In this document: one piece after another, positions 37,089 to 45,383 of the stretch
Layout of the letters: each line of letters opens with the position of its first letter
How positions within the stretch are numbered: position 1 is the stretch's first letter
Assembly (NCBI GenBank): GCA_002929135.1
Contig: PESC01000024.1
Coordinates: 1-64,000 of the forward strand
Direction: 5' to 3'
Source: Methylomonas sp.
GTDB taxonomy: Bacteria; Pseudomonadota; Gammaproteobacteria; Methylococcales; Methylomonadaceae
DNA: 64,000 nt
The notes under the pieces: model-generated
Databases searched by the model: none
Told to the model about the DNA's origin: nothing
Seen by the model: only the letters and a program-made list of their open reading frames with translations
Program-made: the position numbers and the translations under genes

Positions 37089-39827
37089 TCATTCCAGCAA
37101 AATCAATCCTGGCGGCAATGCCTCGCCAAAAACCTGTTTTTCCTGCTGCGCATCCAGCGGACACCAGGTTTCGACCATGCTCTGCCACGCAGCGGGCGCC
37201 TTGGCCTGCCTGAGCTTGTCTACAACCGCACGACGCAGCTCATCGTCGATGTCTCGCACCCTGTCGTCACAGCGACGCGCCAGCAAGGTGGCGGCAAACG
37301 CCGCTTGCACCTGTTTTCTCCAGTCAGACTGAAGCAAGATTTGCAGCCATTGCGCCACCCGTTCCACCGGAATCACATCATGCGCGGCAGCATGAAACGG
37401 AACCCGCGAACCGATACGCCCCAGCGCCCACCAGGTTTGCTCCGGTTCGCCAGGTTTCTGCAAGCGTTTGAGCAGCCAGTCGCCCAACATCGTTTTATCG
37501 CTCACCGGCAGACGCTCAAGGCTTGCGGCCAGTCTTACCATGTCGTCGTAGCCACGAATGGCCAGTTGCTTGGCAATACCCGGCTGCCGCGCCGACGCCG
37601 GATCGATGAACTTGCCGATGTCCTGAACGATGCGTTGCTGGGCCTCGACGCTCAAACCACCGGCAACGCGGCGCCACAATGTCCACCATTCCGTCCAGTT
37701 CTGCTTTTCATTGACGAATTGCAGACCGTCCCGATACAACGCCCACAGCTGCTCGACACGCCAGTCGTCCAGCGGGTAACCGAATCCGGGGCGCAGGCAG
37801 AAGCCGGTCAGACTCAGCCATACCCGCTCGTGCTGCTCGCTGCGCCTGCGATATTTGCTGCCTTCGAGCAAGGCACCAAACAATTCGCGCAGCAACGGCG
37901 TTTGCCACTCTGTGCGCGGCATGGCCAGGACTTTCTCCAGATCGCTGCGCAGGGTTTTCACGGCCTGCGGGTCGATGTTTTTGGACTTTGCACCAAATAC
38001 CTGCGCGATTTTTTCCAATGCCAGCGCCAATTGTTGCGGCAACTCGGCCTGCCTGGGTGATAGACCTGTCCTGCGTATCGGGAACTCGACATTCCAGCGC
38101 TTGGCAAAATCGTCCACCGCCACGCATTGCAACTGCAAGGTGCCGACTTCGGTGTACGCCGCCAGCAATTGCACGGTGACTGCGGTTTTGGCTTCGCCTT
38201 CCAGCGCCACCACCAGTGGCGGCAGGCTGTGAAAACTCTCGTCGTCGAGATCGACGACATCGCCCGGCGAATAATCGCCATCACCGCTCGCCGTCAGCAG
38301 ATGAAAGCGCACCGGTTGTCCAACCCGCAAGGCAAATTGCCGATCGGTCAGCAAGATGTCGCGGCCTTCCTCGCTGCCCTTGGGCAACAGACAGACACCA
38401 CGCCGGTTTTTGTCGGCGCCACCCGCTATCATCAGAAAATAACTGCGCGCTGCGCCGCCACCGATCTTCAGGGTTTTCTGCGTTTGAGCCAACGCATAAG
38501 CGACGGCACCCTGGGCTACAGCCAGCTCCGGGTGATCGTTGTCCAGCAACGACGGCGGCTCGCCGCGCCACAGCGTAAGCAGATCGATGATACGTCTGGA
38601 CAATGCCGGGCTGCGGAACACGCCGCCGTTGAGCAGCACGGCATCCGGTATTGGACGCTCATTACCCAGAGCGGCTTTGGCAGCCTGGGCATGCGTATGC
38701 AGAAATGCGGCAATATGCTTGCTGATCGCCGGTTCCGCAGCATACGGCAGGCCAAATTCGACGACGCCGCTACGCTTTTTGTCGGGCAGATCATTGAAGT
38801 CCGACAACGGCATGAAACCATCGACGGCAATACTGCCAACCTCATCGCGCGTCAGTTCGGTGCTGCGGCTACCGCCAATCAACCGGGAACCGCCACCCAG
38901 CAAGGTTATCGCCATGCGCTCGGGCGCATCCTGCGCCAACAGACGCTCCTTGGCGATACGGCATTGCTCGATCAATTGCGACATCTCGCTGGCCGACAGC
39001 TTTCTGTCATCGGTACGCAGCCGGTTTTCGGCCAGATGTGCCAGCGCAAGGTCGATGTTGTCGCCACCCAGCATCAGGTGATCGCCCACGCCGATACGGG
39101 TCAGCTTCGGTTCGCTGCCGGTGTATTCGATGCGAATGAGGGTGAAATCGGTGGTGCCGCCACCAACATCGCATACCAGCAACAACCGAGCCCCCGCCAA
39201 AGCCTCGGCGATACGACCGGCGTGACGGCGCAACCAGTCGTAGCAGACCGCCTGCGGCTCTTCCAGCAGGCGCACCTTGCCGAAACCGGCGAGTTCCGCC
39301 GCCTTGAGTGTCAGCGAACGTGCCGATTCGTCGAACGAGGCGGGAACGGTAATCACCACGTACTGTTCCGACAAAGGCGCATGATTGAAGCGTTGCTCCC
39401 AGGCCAGGCGCACATGGCGCAGATAACTTGCACTGGCAGCGAGCGGCGAAACCTTGTCGACCGTATCGTCGCTGCCCCAGGGCAGGATGGGCGCGGCTGG
39501 ATCGATGGCCGTGTGCGACAACCAGCTTTTGGCACTGGCCACCATGCGTCCCTGGGTTTTGGCGCCCAGCAAGCGGGCGGCTTCGCCGATGACGGCACGA
39601 TCGAGGGGCGTCAGGAAATTGCTTGCTTCGGCCATCTCACCCACTGCGGGGTGATAGCGCACCGACGGCAACAGCGGACGTTCGGCCACTTCTCCGGGGG
39701 CGATCAACTGGGGAATATCGAACAGATGGATGTGTCTTTCCGGATCATCAGTGCGGCTGTACGCCACCACGGTATGGGTGGTACCCAGGTCGATACCGAC
39801 CAGAAAGTGCGGGGATAGGCTATTCAC
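37089..39827 (-). CDS. Large Hsp70-family protein with an extended C-terminal domain
   Basis: A 912-residue protein with a full Hsp70-type ATPase domain: VGIDLGTTHTVVAYS at residue 10, the phosphate-2 motif DVGGGTTDFTLIR (about 200-212) and an LNGGVFRSP block (about 395) in place of the usual adenosine motif. Residues 480-590 could be a short substrate-binding part; the last 300 residues form a helical domain (DUF3731-type, rich in W and L) not found in DnaK. The start is GTG at 39827, without a clear ribosome-binding site. Proteins of this class are widespread in proteobacteria, but their clients are unknown. It stands alone between the atp operon and the flagellar genes, on the same strand. 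Not DnaK: no dnaJ or grpE nearby and the C-terminal lid differs. Confidence 0.8.
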   Translation of the reverse strand: MNSLSPHFLVGIDLGTTHTVVAYSRTDDPERHIHLFDIPQLIAPGEVAERPLLPSVRYHPAVGEMAEASNFLTPLDRAVIGEAARLLGAKTQGRMVASAKSWLSHTAIDPAAPILPWGSDDTVDKVSPLAASASYLRHVRLAWEQRFNHAPLSEQYVVITVPASFDESARSLTLKAAELAGFGKVRLLEEPQAVCYDWLRRHAGRIAEALAGARLLLVCDVGGGTTDFTLIRIEYTGSEPKLTRIGVGDHLMLGGDNIDLALAHLAENRLRTDDRKLSASEMSQLIEQCRIAKERLLAQDAPERMAITLLGGGSRLIGGSRSTELTRDEVGSIAVDGFMPLSDFNDLPDKKRSGVVEFGLPYAAEPAISKHIAAFLHTHAQAAKAALGNERPIPDAVLLNGGVFRSPALSRRIIDLLTLWRGEPPSLLDNDHPELAVAQGAVAYALAQTQKTLKIGGGAARSYFLMIAGGADKNRRGVCLLPKGSEEGRDILLTDRQFALRVGQPVRFHLLTASGDGDYSPGDVVDLDDESFHSLPPLVVALEGEAKTAVTVQLLAAYTEVGTLQLQCVAVDDFAKRWNVEFPIRRTGLSPRQAELPQQLALALEKIAQVFGAKSKNIDPQAVKTLRSDLEKVLAMPRTEWQTPLLRELFGALLEGSKYRRRSEQHERVWLSLTGFCLRPGFGYPLDDWRVEQLWALYRDGLQFVNEKQNWTEWWTLWRRVAGGLSVEAQQRIVQDIGKFIDPASARQPGIAKQLAIRGYDDMVRLAASLERLPVSDKTMLGDWLLKRLQKPGEPEQTWWALGRIGSRVPFHAAAHDVIPVERVAQWLQILLQSDWRKQVQAAFAATLLARRCDDRVRDIDDELRRAVVDKLRQAKAPAAWQSMVETWCPLDAQQEKQVFGEALPPGLILLE

Positions 39828-40053
39828 GGTTAATCCGGTAATGACGCACGATTCAGACAGAATGTCGGCTGTTTACCCGGGCAGCAATGGTCTGGAATCG
39901 GTGTCGGCTGAGAGCAAGGGGCGGCACTGTGTACCAAATTTGCGGATTGAGTGCCAGCGATAACACCGGAAAGCCTCAATTTAGCGGGTTTTTCGACCTG
40001 CCTCATCGCGCTCCGTCTGCGCTCCCACACAGAACGCGGAAACGAGAGAAGGA
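39828..40053. repeat. Gap holding a dispersed repeat (copy A)
   Basis: Around 40010-40050 the sequence contains GCTCCCACACAGAACGCGGA, an imperfect inverted repeat of the same type as that at 46513-46533 (TTCCCAC-loop-GTGGGAA). On the minus strand it translates to FPRSVWER, a peptide I know as a hallmark of dispersed palindromic repeats in gammaproteobacteria that get miscalled as genes. No promoter for the Hsp70 gene was identified. Confidence 0.5.
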
Positions 40054-40377
40054 TCAAAAACTGGCGTAGGCAACCAGTGCTTTTTTACCGCGCTCGTAAG
40101 TGATCTGTTGCTGAAGAATCGCATTCCGCCTGGCCTGGACGGTCGATTGAAACAACGCATCTTGTTGCAGAATCAGTTGGGCGAGCCGTTTCAGTTCATC
40201 TCGCAGCGCCGTCGGCACGGGGTCGACGAACACCTGCGCCAGATAGTGCTGACGCCGTTGCAGCAAGTCATTCAATTCGTCCCAGTTTTCCGTAGCAATC
40301 AATTGATCGATTGCCTTGGTGAAATCGCCAAGCACCTGCTTGTGACTACCAAGCGGGTCGTCACTGACCAATGGCAT
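40054..40377 (-). CDS. fliT: Flagellar chaperone FliT-like protein
   Basis: A 107-residue, mostly helical, glutamine-rich protein in the position of FliT, directly after fliS with a 17-bp overlap. FliT-type proteins chaperone the filament cap FliD and modulate FlhDC or other regulators. Sequence conservation in this family is low, so the call rests on size, helical character and context. Last gene of the fliC-flaG-fliD-fliS-fliT run. Confidence 0.75.
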   Translation of the reverse strand: MPLVSDDPLGSHKQVLGDFTKAIDQLIATENWDELNDLLQRRQHYLAQVFVDPVPTALRDELKRLAQLILQQDALFQSTVQARRNAILQQQITYERGKKALVAYASF

Positions 40378-40750
40378 CCCAGGCCTCCTTGATCTCGCGC
40401 ATCAGGCCAGCCACCTCATCGAGTTTTTCCGTGCTGTTTTCATGACTGGCTTGCAGCAAACGCATGTTGATGTAGTCGTACAAGCCGCGCAGATTCAAGG
40501 CCAAGTCACCGCCTTGGCCTACATCAAGCGATTCATTCAAGCCGCCGATGATGCCGATGGCTTTGGACATGTACAGGCTTTTCGCCTCCATGTCGCCATG
40601 CAGCATGGCGCCCTTGGCCGAATTGACCCTGGCCAGAAAACCATCCATCAGCATCTGGATCAATCGATGCGGCGAATCGTCGGCGATACCCGTCGCATTG
40701 TGAACGTCGGCATACTGTCTGGCGCTTCGTTTGTAAGCCTCTACGTACAT
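40361..40750 (-). CDS. fliS: Flagellin export chaperone FliS
   Basis: FliS binds the disordered C-terminus of flagellin in the cytoplasm and delivers it to the export gate. The 129-residue protein has the tyrosine-rich N-terminus (YKRSARQYADVHNATG), the HRLIQMLMDGFLARVNSAKGAM helix, and LRGLYDYINMRLLQAS near residue 90. TGAGGA lies seven bases before the ATG. Confidence 0.95.
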   Translation of the reverse strand: MYVEAYKRSARQYADVHNATGIADDSPHRLIQMLMDGFLARVNSAKGAMLHGDMEAKSLYMSKAIGIIGGLNESLDVGQGGDLALNLRGLYDYINMRLLQASHENSTEKLDEVAGLMREIKEAWDAIGQ

Positions 40751-40774
40751 GTCGAATTCCTCAGGTGAGTGTAA

Positions 40775-42166
40775 TTACTGCTTGTCGATCCAGCTGCTCA
40801 GAAATGAGCCGGTGGCATTGAAGCGCCCGACAGCAACATCCATCGCGGTAAATTGTTTGAGCAGGGATTTTTCCAGTTTGTCCAGCCTGAGCTGGACGTC
40901 TTCGCGTCGGCGCGTCAATGCCGACAACTGATCGCGCAACGAGGTTTGCTGACGATCCAGCGCCCCGCCCGACTGCAAAACGCTATCCAGCCGTTTGTCC
41001 AACCGATTGGCAACGCCTTCGCTTGACGTAAACACCTCGGCAACCGATTGCAGATTGCTGGTCAGAGCCGTTCGCAATCGACCGTTATCCAGCGCCATGA
41101 CGCCATCTTTGTTGATGGTGATGCCGATTTGCGCCAACGAATTGAAATGACTGGGTGCCGATGACACCGGAGCGCTGGTTTCCTGACGAATCTGCCCGGT
41201 CACCAGACGTAGCGAGGCGTCGCCCAGCAAAGGCCCGTTGCCGACACCATCGCCACTGCCGCCATGCCGTCCCAGATTCCGCGCCGTGCTTTGCAGTTTG
41301 TTGTAAGCCGTGACGAAATCGCCCACGGTTTTTTCGATGGCCTGGGTATCGAGGGCGACATTGACATTCACCGTGGCACCCACCTCGGCTTTACGCAAAT
41401 CCAGCGTCAATCCGGATATGACATCGCTGATGCTGTTGCTGCTGCGTGTGGCGGTTTGGCCATCGACGCGGATCACCGCATTGTCCGCCACCGTCTGGTT
41501 GGTCAAGTTGGCGGAAAACAACCCGGACAGCCCGGCGGTATCGGTGTCGTTACCATCGCTATCGGCACCGCCAACGGTAAACGCGCTGCCGATACCGGGG
41601 TTTCTGGCCGTCAACACCAGCCTGGAAACGGTTCCACCCAGGCCATCATCGACATTGATGATGCTGGCATTGACGAAGCTGTTGCCGTCAGCGCGGTTGA
41701 TGCTGTCGCGAATGCCTTGCAGGCTGTTGTTGGACGCATCGACCGTGACGGTGAACGCCGAACCGCTGCCCGGTGTAAACGTCAGACTACCGCTACCCAC
41801 CGTGGCCGCTGGGCTGGCATAACCGGTATTGGCAATGGATTTCTGCGCAGTCGCCAGCTTGACGACTTCGATCGCATAGTTCCCGGCAACAGCACCCAGA
41901 CCAGTCGCTACCCTGATTCGGCTTTCATCCGACGAGGTTACCGTATGGGGTCTAAACGAATTGCCATCCTTAAGTTTGTTCACGCTGTCGGCAAAGTCGG
42001 CCAGCGCACTTCTCAACGAACCCAACCCGCTCAAGCGGGTGTTGGCTGCTGCGGTCTGGCGGTTGATCGAGTTGAACGCAGGCTGGCCTTCGACGCTGAC
42101 CAACTGTTTGACGATGGCATTGATCTCCAGCCCGCTGCCTATGCCTGTTGCCGATACGATACTCAT
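40775..42166 (-). CDS. fliD: Flagellar filament cap protein FliD
   Basis: FliD (HAP2) forms the pentameric or hexameric cap under which flagellin polymerises. The 463-residue protein has the FliD N-terminus (ATGIGSGLEINAIVKQLVSVE) and C-terminal region with predicted coiled coil (SLRDQLSALTRRREDVQLRLDKLE), and a glycine/threonine-rich middle domain. GGAGGGTG sits just before the ATG. It follows flaG after 29 bp. Confidence 0.96.
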   Translation of the reverse strand: MSIVSATGIGSGLEINAIVKQLVSVEGQPAFNSINRQTAAANTRLSGLGSLRSALADFADSVNKLKDGNSFRPHTVTSSDESRIRVATGLGAVAGNYAIEVVKLATAQKSIANTGYASPAATVGSGSLTFTPGSGSAFTVTVDASNNSLQGIRDSINRADGNSFVNASIINVDDGLGGTVSRLVLTARNPGIGSAFTVGGADSDGNDTDTAGLSGLFSANLTNQTVADNAVIRVDGQTATRSSNSISDVISGLTLDLRKAEVGATVNVNVALDTQAIEKTVGDFVTAYNKLQSTARNLGRHGGSGDGVGNGPLLGDASLRLVTGQIRQETSAPVSSAPSHFNSLAQIGITINKDGVMALDNGRLRTALTSNLQSVAEVFTSSEGVANRLDKRLDSVLQSGGALDRQQTSLRDQLSALTRRREDVQLRLDKLEKSLLKQFTAMDVAVGRFNATGSFLSSWIDKQ

Positions 42167-42195
42167 GACACCCTCCGCGAACGCTCAGCCTTTTG

Positions 42196-42642
42196 CTAGG
42201 CACGTTCCTGAAACATATTGCCCAAACGTCCCTCGCCGTCGAGTTCCTGCAATCGGGCAACGAATGCCAACATTTCTTCGGAAGGAATCTGACGAACCAG
42301 CTCGCCGCTGTTGCTGTCAACGATCTTGACCACCAGCTCCTGGGTTGACTCATCGACAGTGAACTGCAAATTGCGCCTGACCGATTGCAGCAAGGTATTG
42401 CCCTCGTCTGCGGCTTTTCTGACGACTTCGCGCGAAGATTGGGTCTCGGCGTCCTTGTCATCCTCAGGCTTGACATACGTCAATGGCTTTTCCGTCGTGG
42501 TTTTGTTGACCAGAACCAGCTTCGAAGGGCTGCTGTGCACATTGTCCGACGCTGGCGCGGCGTAGTTTTGCTTGGGTGTTTTCTCGGCTTTGGTTACAGT
42601 CACGGGCGATAGCTTCGATATATTCGAAATCTCACTATTCAT
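42196..42642 (-). CDS. flaG: FlaG-family flagellar protein
   Basis: A 148-residue FlaG protein; the conserved half is C-terminal (NLQFTVDESTQELVVKIVDS and GELVRQIPSEEML), preceded by a disordered, lysine- and serine-rich N-terminus. FlaG affects filament length in polar flagellates. Start at MNSEISN (42642); a start 12 codons upstream would lie inside the fliC terminator. The fliC terminator lies 23 bp upstream, so expression depends on read-through or an unseen promoter. Confidence 0.88.
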   Translation of the reverse strand: MNSEISNISKLSPVTVTKAEKTPKQNYAAPASDNVHSSPSKLVLVNKTTTEKPLTYVKPEDDKDAETQSSREVVRKAADEGNTLLQSVRRNLQFTVDESTQELVVKIVDSNSGELVRQIPSEEMLAFVARLQELDGEGRLGNMFQERA

Positions 42643-42664
42643 GGCATGCACCCCATCCTGATTA

Positions 42665-42701
42665 CAAAAAATCAGCAAGGCTGCGCGTCCGCAGCCTTGC
42701 T
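42665..42701 (-). terminator. Terminator after fliC
   Basis: Perfect 12-bp stem (42674-42685 with 42690-42701), 4-nt loop, then a U-run in the minus-strand transcript (42666-42671). It begins 9 bp after the fliC stop, making fliC largely monocistronic. Confidence 0.93.
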
Positions 42702-42709
42702 ACCTGGCT

Positions 42710-43564
42710 TTACCTGAGCAAACTCAACACGTTTTGCTGCGACTGGTTGGCCTGCGCCAGCATGGCCGTTCCGGCTTGTTGCAGGATTTGTGTGCGGCTC
42801 ATGTTGGAGGTCTCCACTGCGAAATCGGCATCCATGATACGAGAACGGGCGGCACTCTGATTTTCAATCGACGACTGCAGGTTGGCGATGGTGGTTGTGA
42901 AGCGGTTTTGCACGGCACCCAGCGTAGACCTGAAGTTATCGACCTTGGCAATGGCATTGTCTATTGCGCTGATCACCGAACGAACTCTGACAGAGGTTAC
43001 CGAGCCGATACCACCCGCACTTGCTGCCATGGCAATCACCTGGCTCACACCGCCTGTAGTCAGCATGTTCGAAACCCGGATGGAAATCTGATTATTAGCG
43101 GCTACGTTGGCGCCAATCTGAAAATTCACGCCCGCCAGCGAGCCATTGAGTATCTTTTTACCATTGAATTCGGTATTTTCGATGATGCGTCTGACTTCGG
43201 CGCCCAATTGCTGGAATTCGGTGTGCAATTTTTTTCGGTCATCCAGCGTTACGGCACCGAAGTTGGCGGACTGCACCGCTAGGTCGCGCATCCGTTGCAG
43301 GGTGTCAGTAATGTTGCCCATACCGGCTTCGGCGGTTTGCGCCATGGAGATACCGTCATTGGCGTTGCGTGCGGCTACCGTCATGCCGCGTATCTGCGAT
43401 GTCATTTTGTTGCCGATGGCGAGACCGGCGGCATCATCCTTGGCCGAATTGACCCGCAAGCCTGAAGACAAGCGCTCCATCGAGGTCGACAGCGAGTTGC
43501 CGGAGCTTCTCAGCATCCTTTGCGCGTTGATGGATGCTGTATTGGTGTTGATGACCATAGCCAT
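42710..43564 (-). CDS. fliC: Flagellin
   Basis: A 284-residue flagellin, short because it keeps only the D0/D1 core and a small central domain. The N-terminus MAMVINTNTASINAQRML and the C-terminus QQAGTAMLAQANQSQQNVLS are the canonical coiled-coil ends. Serine and threonine residues in the central part (about 150-215) are candidate glycosylation sites, which matters because the nonulosonate cluster ends immediately upstream. AGGAGGG is eight bases before the ATG and a sigma28 promoter lies 88 bp upstream. Confidence 0.97.
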   Translation of the reverse strand: MAMVINTNTASINAQRMLRSSGNSLSTSMERLSSGLRVNSAKDDAAGLAIGNKMTSQIRGMTVAARNANDGISMAQTAEAGMGNITDTLQRMRDLAVQSANFGAVTLDDRKKLHTEFQQLGAEVRRIIENTEFNGKKILNGSLAGVNFQIGANVAANNQISIRVSNMLTTGGVSQVIAMAASAGGIGSVTSVRVRSVISAIDNAIAKVDNFRSTLGAVQNRFTTTIANLQSSIENQSAARSRIMDADFAVETSNMSRTQILQQAGTAMLAQANQSQQNVLSLLR

Positions 43565-43651
43565 GATGTTACCCTCCTGAGTGCTGGGCGTTCAGCCCGA
43601 CCGATTGTGTTTAACGATTTTAGAAATGGGTTAATTTCAAACTCGCTGCTT

Positions 43652-43678
43652 GTATCGGCCCTGTATTGGGGAACTTTA
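43652..43678 (-). promoter_or_regulatory. Sigma28 (FliA) promoter of fliC
   Basis: On the minus strand TAAAGTTC (43678-43671), an 11-bp spacer, then GCCGATAC (43659-43652). This matches the class-3 flagellar consensus TAAAGTTT-N11-GCCGATAA at 14 of 16 positions. It begins 11 bp after the stop of the preceding nucleotidyltransferase gene. Confidence 0.92.
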
Positions 43679-43689
43679 ACCCCGGGTAG

Positions 43690-44742
43690 TCAGAAAAATT
43701 GCGCGAATTCACCTTGCGCGCGCAGAAAGTCGGCCTCGCGGCCTATGTCCAGCCAGTAATCATTGACCGCAAACATAGCCACCGCCTCGCCTAGCGCGAT
43801 TTGCTGATTGAACAGCGTCGGCATGTCCAGTGTTTTTTGTGCGGCGATGGACTTTATCAAACTGTGATCGAGCACATAAATCCCGGCGTTGGCCAGACAG
43901 CTTTGCAGTGGTTTTTCCTCGATAGCGACGATGCGCTGCTGCGCCAGTGTGACGACACCGTAAGGTATTTGATACTCATACTGCCGCACACATAGCGTGG
44001 CGATAGCCTGTTGCTCGTTGTGATAAGCCAGCAGCCGGGAAAAGTCGATCTGGGTGAGGATGTCGCCATTCATCACGATCAGCGGCACATCCGGCAAATC
44101 GCCGGGCAAAAGCCCTATCGCACCGGCAGTGCCCATCGGTTCGATTTCATCGATGTAGTGAATCGCAATCCCCCAGCGCCCGCCGTCACCGAAATACTGC
44201 TTGATCTGCTCGGCCTTGTAATGCACGGCAATGAAAAACTGGCGAAACCCGGATTTGACGAAATTTTCGATGATGGTCTGCAAAATCGGCTTGCCGCCGA
44301 TTTCCAGCAAAGGCTTGGGGCAATCATCGGTGTACGGCCTGAGGCGCTTGCCAAAACCGCCCGCCAGCAAAAACACCGGATTCGGGAACGAAGGCTGCTT
44401 GTACAGCGCCTGCAACGATTCCAACCTGACCACACGGCCCTGCTCATCGACCACCGGCAACTGGTACAAATGATGACCTTCCATGATGGCAATCAATTGC
44501 GTCTTGCTGTCTTGCAGGCTGGCCACCTTGGGCCGCTTGTTCATGACGTCGCTCACCGGCTGTTCCAGCGCCCAGCCCCGAATCAGCGCCCGGCGTATGT
44601 CGCCGTCGGTGACTACACCAACCAGCTTGTCGTCGTCATCGACCACCAGCGCAATTTGCAGCGCGCCGCGATCGATCACCTCTATCGTCGAACGCAAGCT
44701 GGCCTCTGGCCGGATCACTACCTGCTGCCAATGTTGTTTCAT
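43690..44742 (-). CDS. ptmE: CBS-domain nucleotidyltransferase, PtmE-like
   Basis: A 350-residue protein with a CBS-domain pair (about 1-120; LVGVVTDGDIRRALIRG) followed by a sugar-1-phosphate nucleotidyltransferase domain with the activating motif LAGGFGKRLRPYTDDCPKPLLEIGGKP (residues starting near 128) and later NGDIL and IGREADF. In Campylobacter jejuni the same architecture, PtmE, makes GDP-GlcN as the entry to legionaminic acid. Start at MKQHWQQ (44742) by the ATGA overlap with legH. It is the last gene of the nonulosonate operon before fliC. Confidence 0.82.
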   Translation of the reverse strand: MKQHWQQVVIRPEASLRSTIEVIDRGALQIALVVDDDDKLVGVVTDGDIRRALIRGWALEQPVSDVMNKRPKVASLQDSKTQLIAIMEGHHLYQLPVVDEQGRVVRLESLQALYKQPSFPNPVFLLAGGFGKRLRPYTDDCPKPLLEIGGKPILQTIIENFVKSGFRQFFIAVHYKAEQIKQYFGDGGRWGIAIHYIDEIEPMGTAGAIGLLPGDLPDVPLIVMNGDILTQIDFSRLLAYHNEQQAIATLCVRQYEYQIPYGVVTLAQQRIVAIEEKPLQSCLANAGIYVLDHSLIKSIAAQKTLDMPTLFNQQIALGEAVAMFAVNDYWLDIGREADFLRAQGEFAQFF

Positions 44743-45383
44743 CTCAATAAATCCTGAATTTGCGAACGCGCCGGATAAACGATCTGCCGTGCCGCGACAT
44801 CGCGCGTCACCACGCTGCCAGCGCCGATGATGCTGCCCGCACCTACCCGTATGTCTTGAATCAGCGTCGCCCCGGCGCCGACATGCACCGCGTCGCCCAG
44901 CGTGACACCACCACACAACACCGCCCCCGGTGCGATATGCACGCTGTGGCCGATGCGGCAATCGTGCTCGACGATAGCGCCGGTGTTGACGATGCAGCTT
45001 TTAGCAATAACCGTGCCTGCCTGAATAATGGCACCGGCCATCACTTGTACGCCTTCGGCCAACGCTACGTCGTCCGCCAGCAGTGCCGCAGGATGCACCA
45101 GAGTCAGGAATCGATAACCTTTGCTGTGAAAATGCTGCCACACGCGACTGCGACCGCCCTGATCGCGGGGCAAGGAACCCAAGCCGTTCACCAATACAAC
45201 CCGGTCAGGCAAGTAGGCTTCGACGGCGGCATCGCCACCCAGCACGGTGCAGCCCAACCAGTCATCGCCTTTTGTTCGGGCCGGATCGACGACACCCAGC
45301 ACATCAAACTCACGGCGGCGCAGGCTATCCAGCAACACCTTGGCGTGGCCACCGCTGCCCAGCAAAATGACCGGTTGGTTCAT
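44739..45383 (-). CDS. legH: Sugar O/N-acyltransferase of the NeuD/LegH type
   Basis: A 214-residue left-handed beta-helix acetyltransferase: an N-terminal Rossmann-like sugar-binding part (VILLGSGGHAKVLLDSLRRR) and hexapeptide repeats (about 105-200, with VNTGAIVEHDCRIG and HIAPGAVLCGGV). In legionaminic acid synthesis LegH acetylates the C4 amine of the sugar. The His of EHDC is the likely base. Start and stop overlap its neighbours by 4 bp each. The substrate could also be the O-acetylation step done by NeuD, but the company of legB, legC and legG favours LegH. Confidence 0.82.
   Translation of the reverse strand: MNQPVILLGSGGHAKVLLDSLRRREFDVLGVVDPARTKGDDWLGCTVLGGDAAVEAYLPDRVVLVNGLGSLPRDQGGRSRVWQHFHSKGYRFLTLVHPAALLADDVALAEGVQVMAGAIIQAGTVIAKSCIVNTGAIVEHDCRIGHSVHIAPGAVLCGGVTLGDAVHVGAGATLIQDIRVGAGSIIGAGSVVTRDVAARQIVYPARSQIQDLLR

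Noticed and set aside
38127-39818. 563-codon plus-strand frame opposite the Hsp70 gene
   Set aside because: Antisense shadow: arginine-, glutamine- and histidine-rich with no recognised motif, while the opposite strand has clear Hsp70 motifs.
39830-40057. 75-codon frame reading SFPRSVWER
   Set aside because: This peptide comes from a dispersed palindromic repeat that is often miscalled as a gene.
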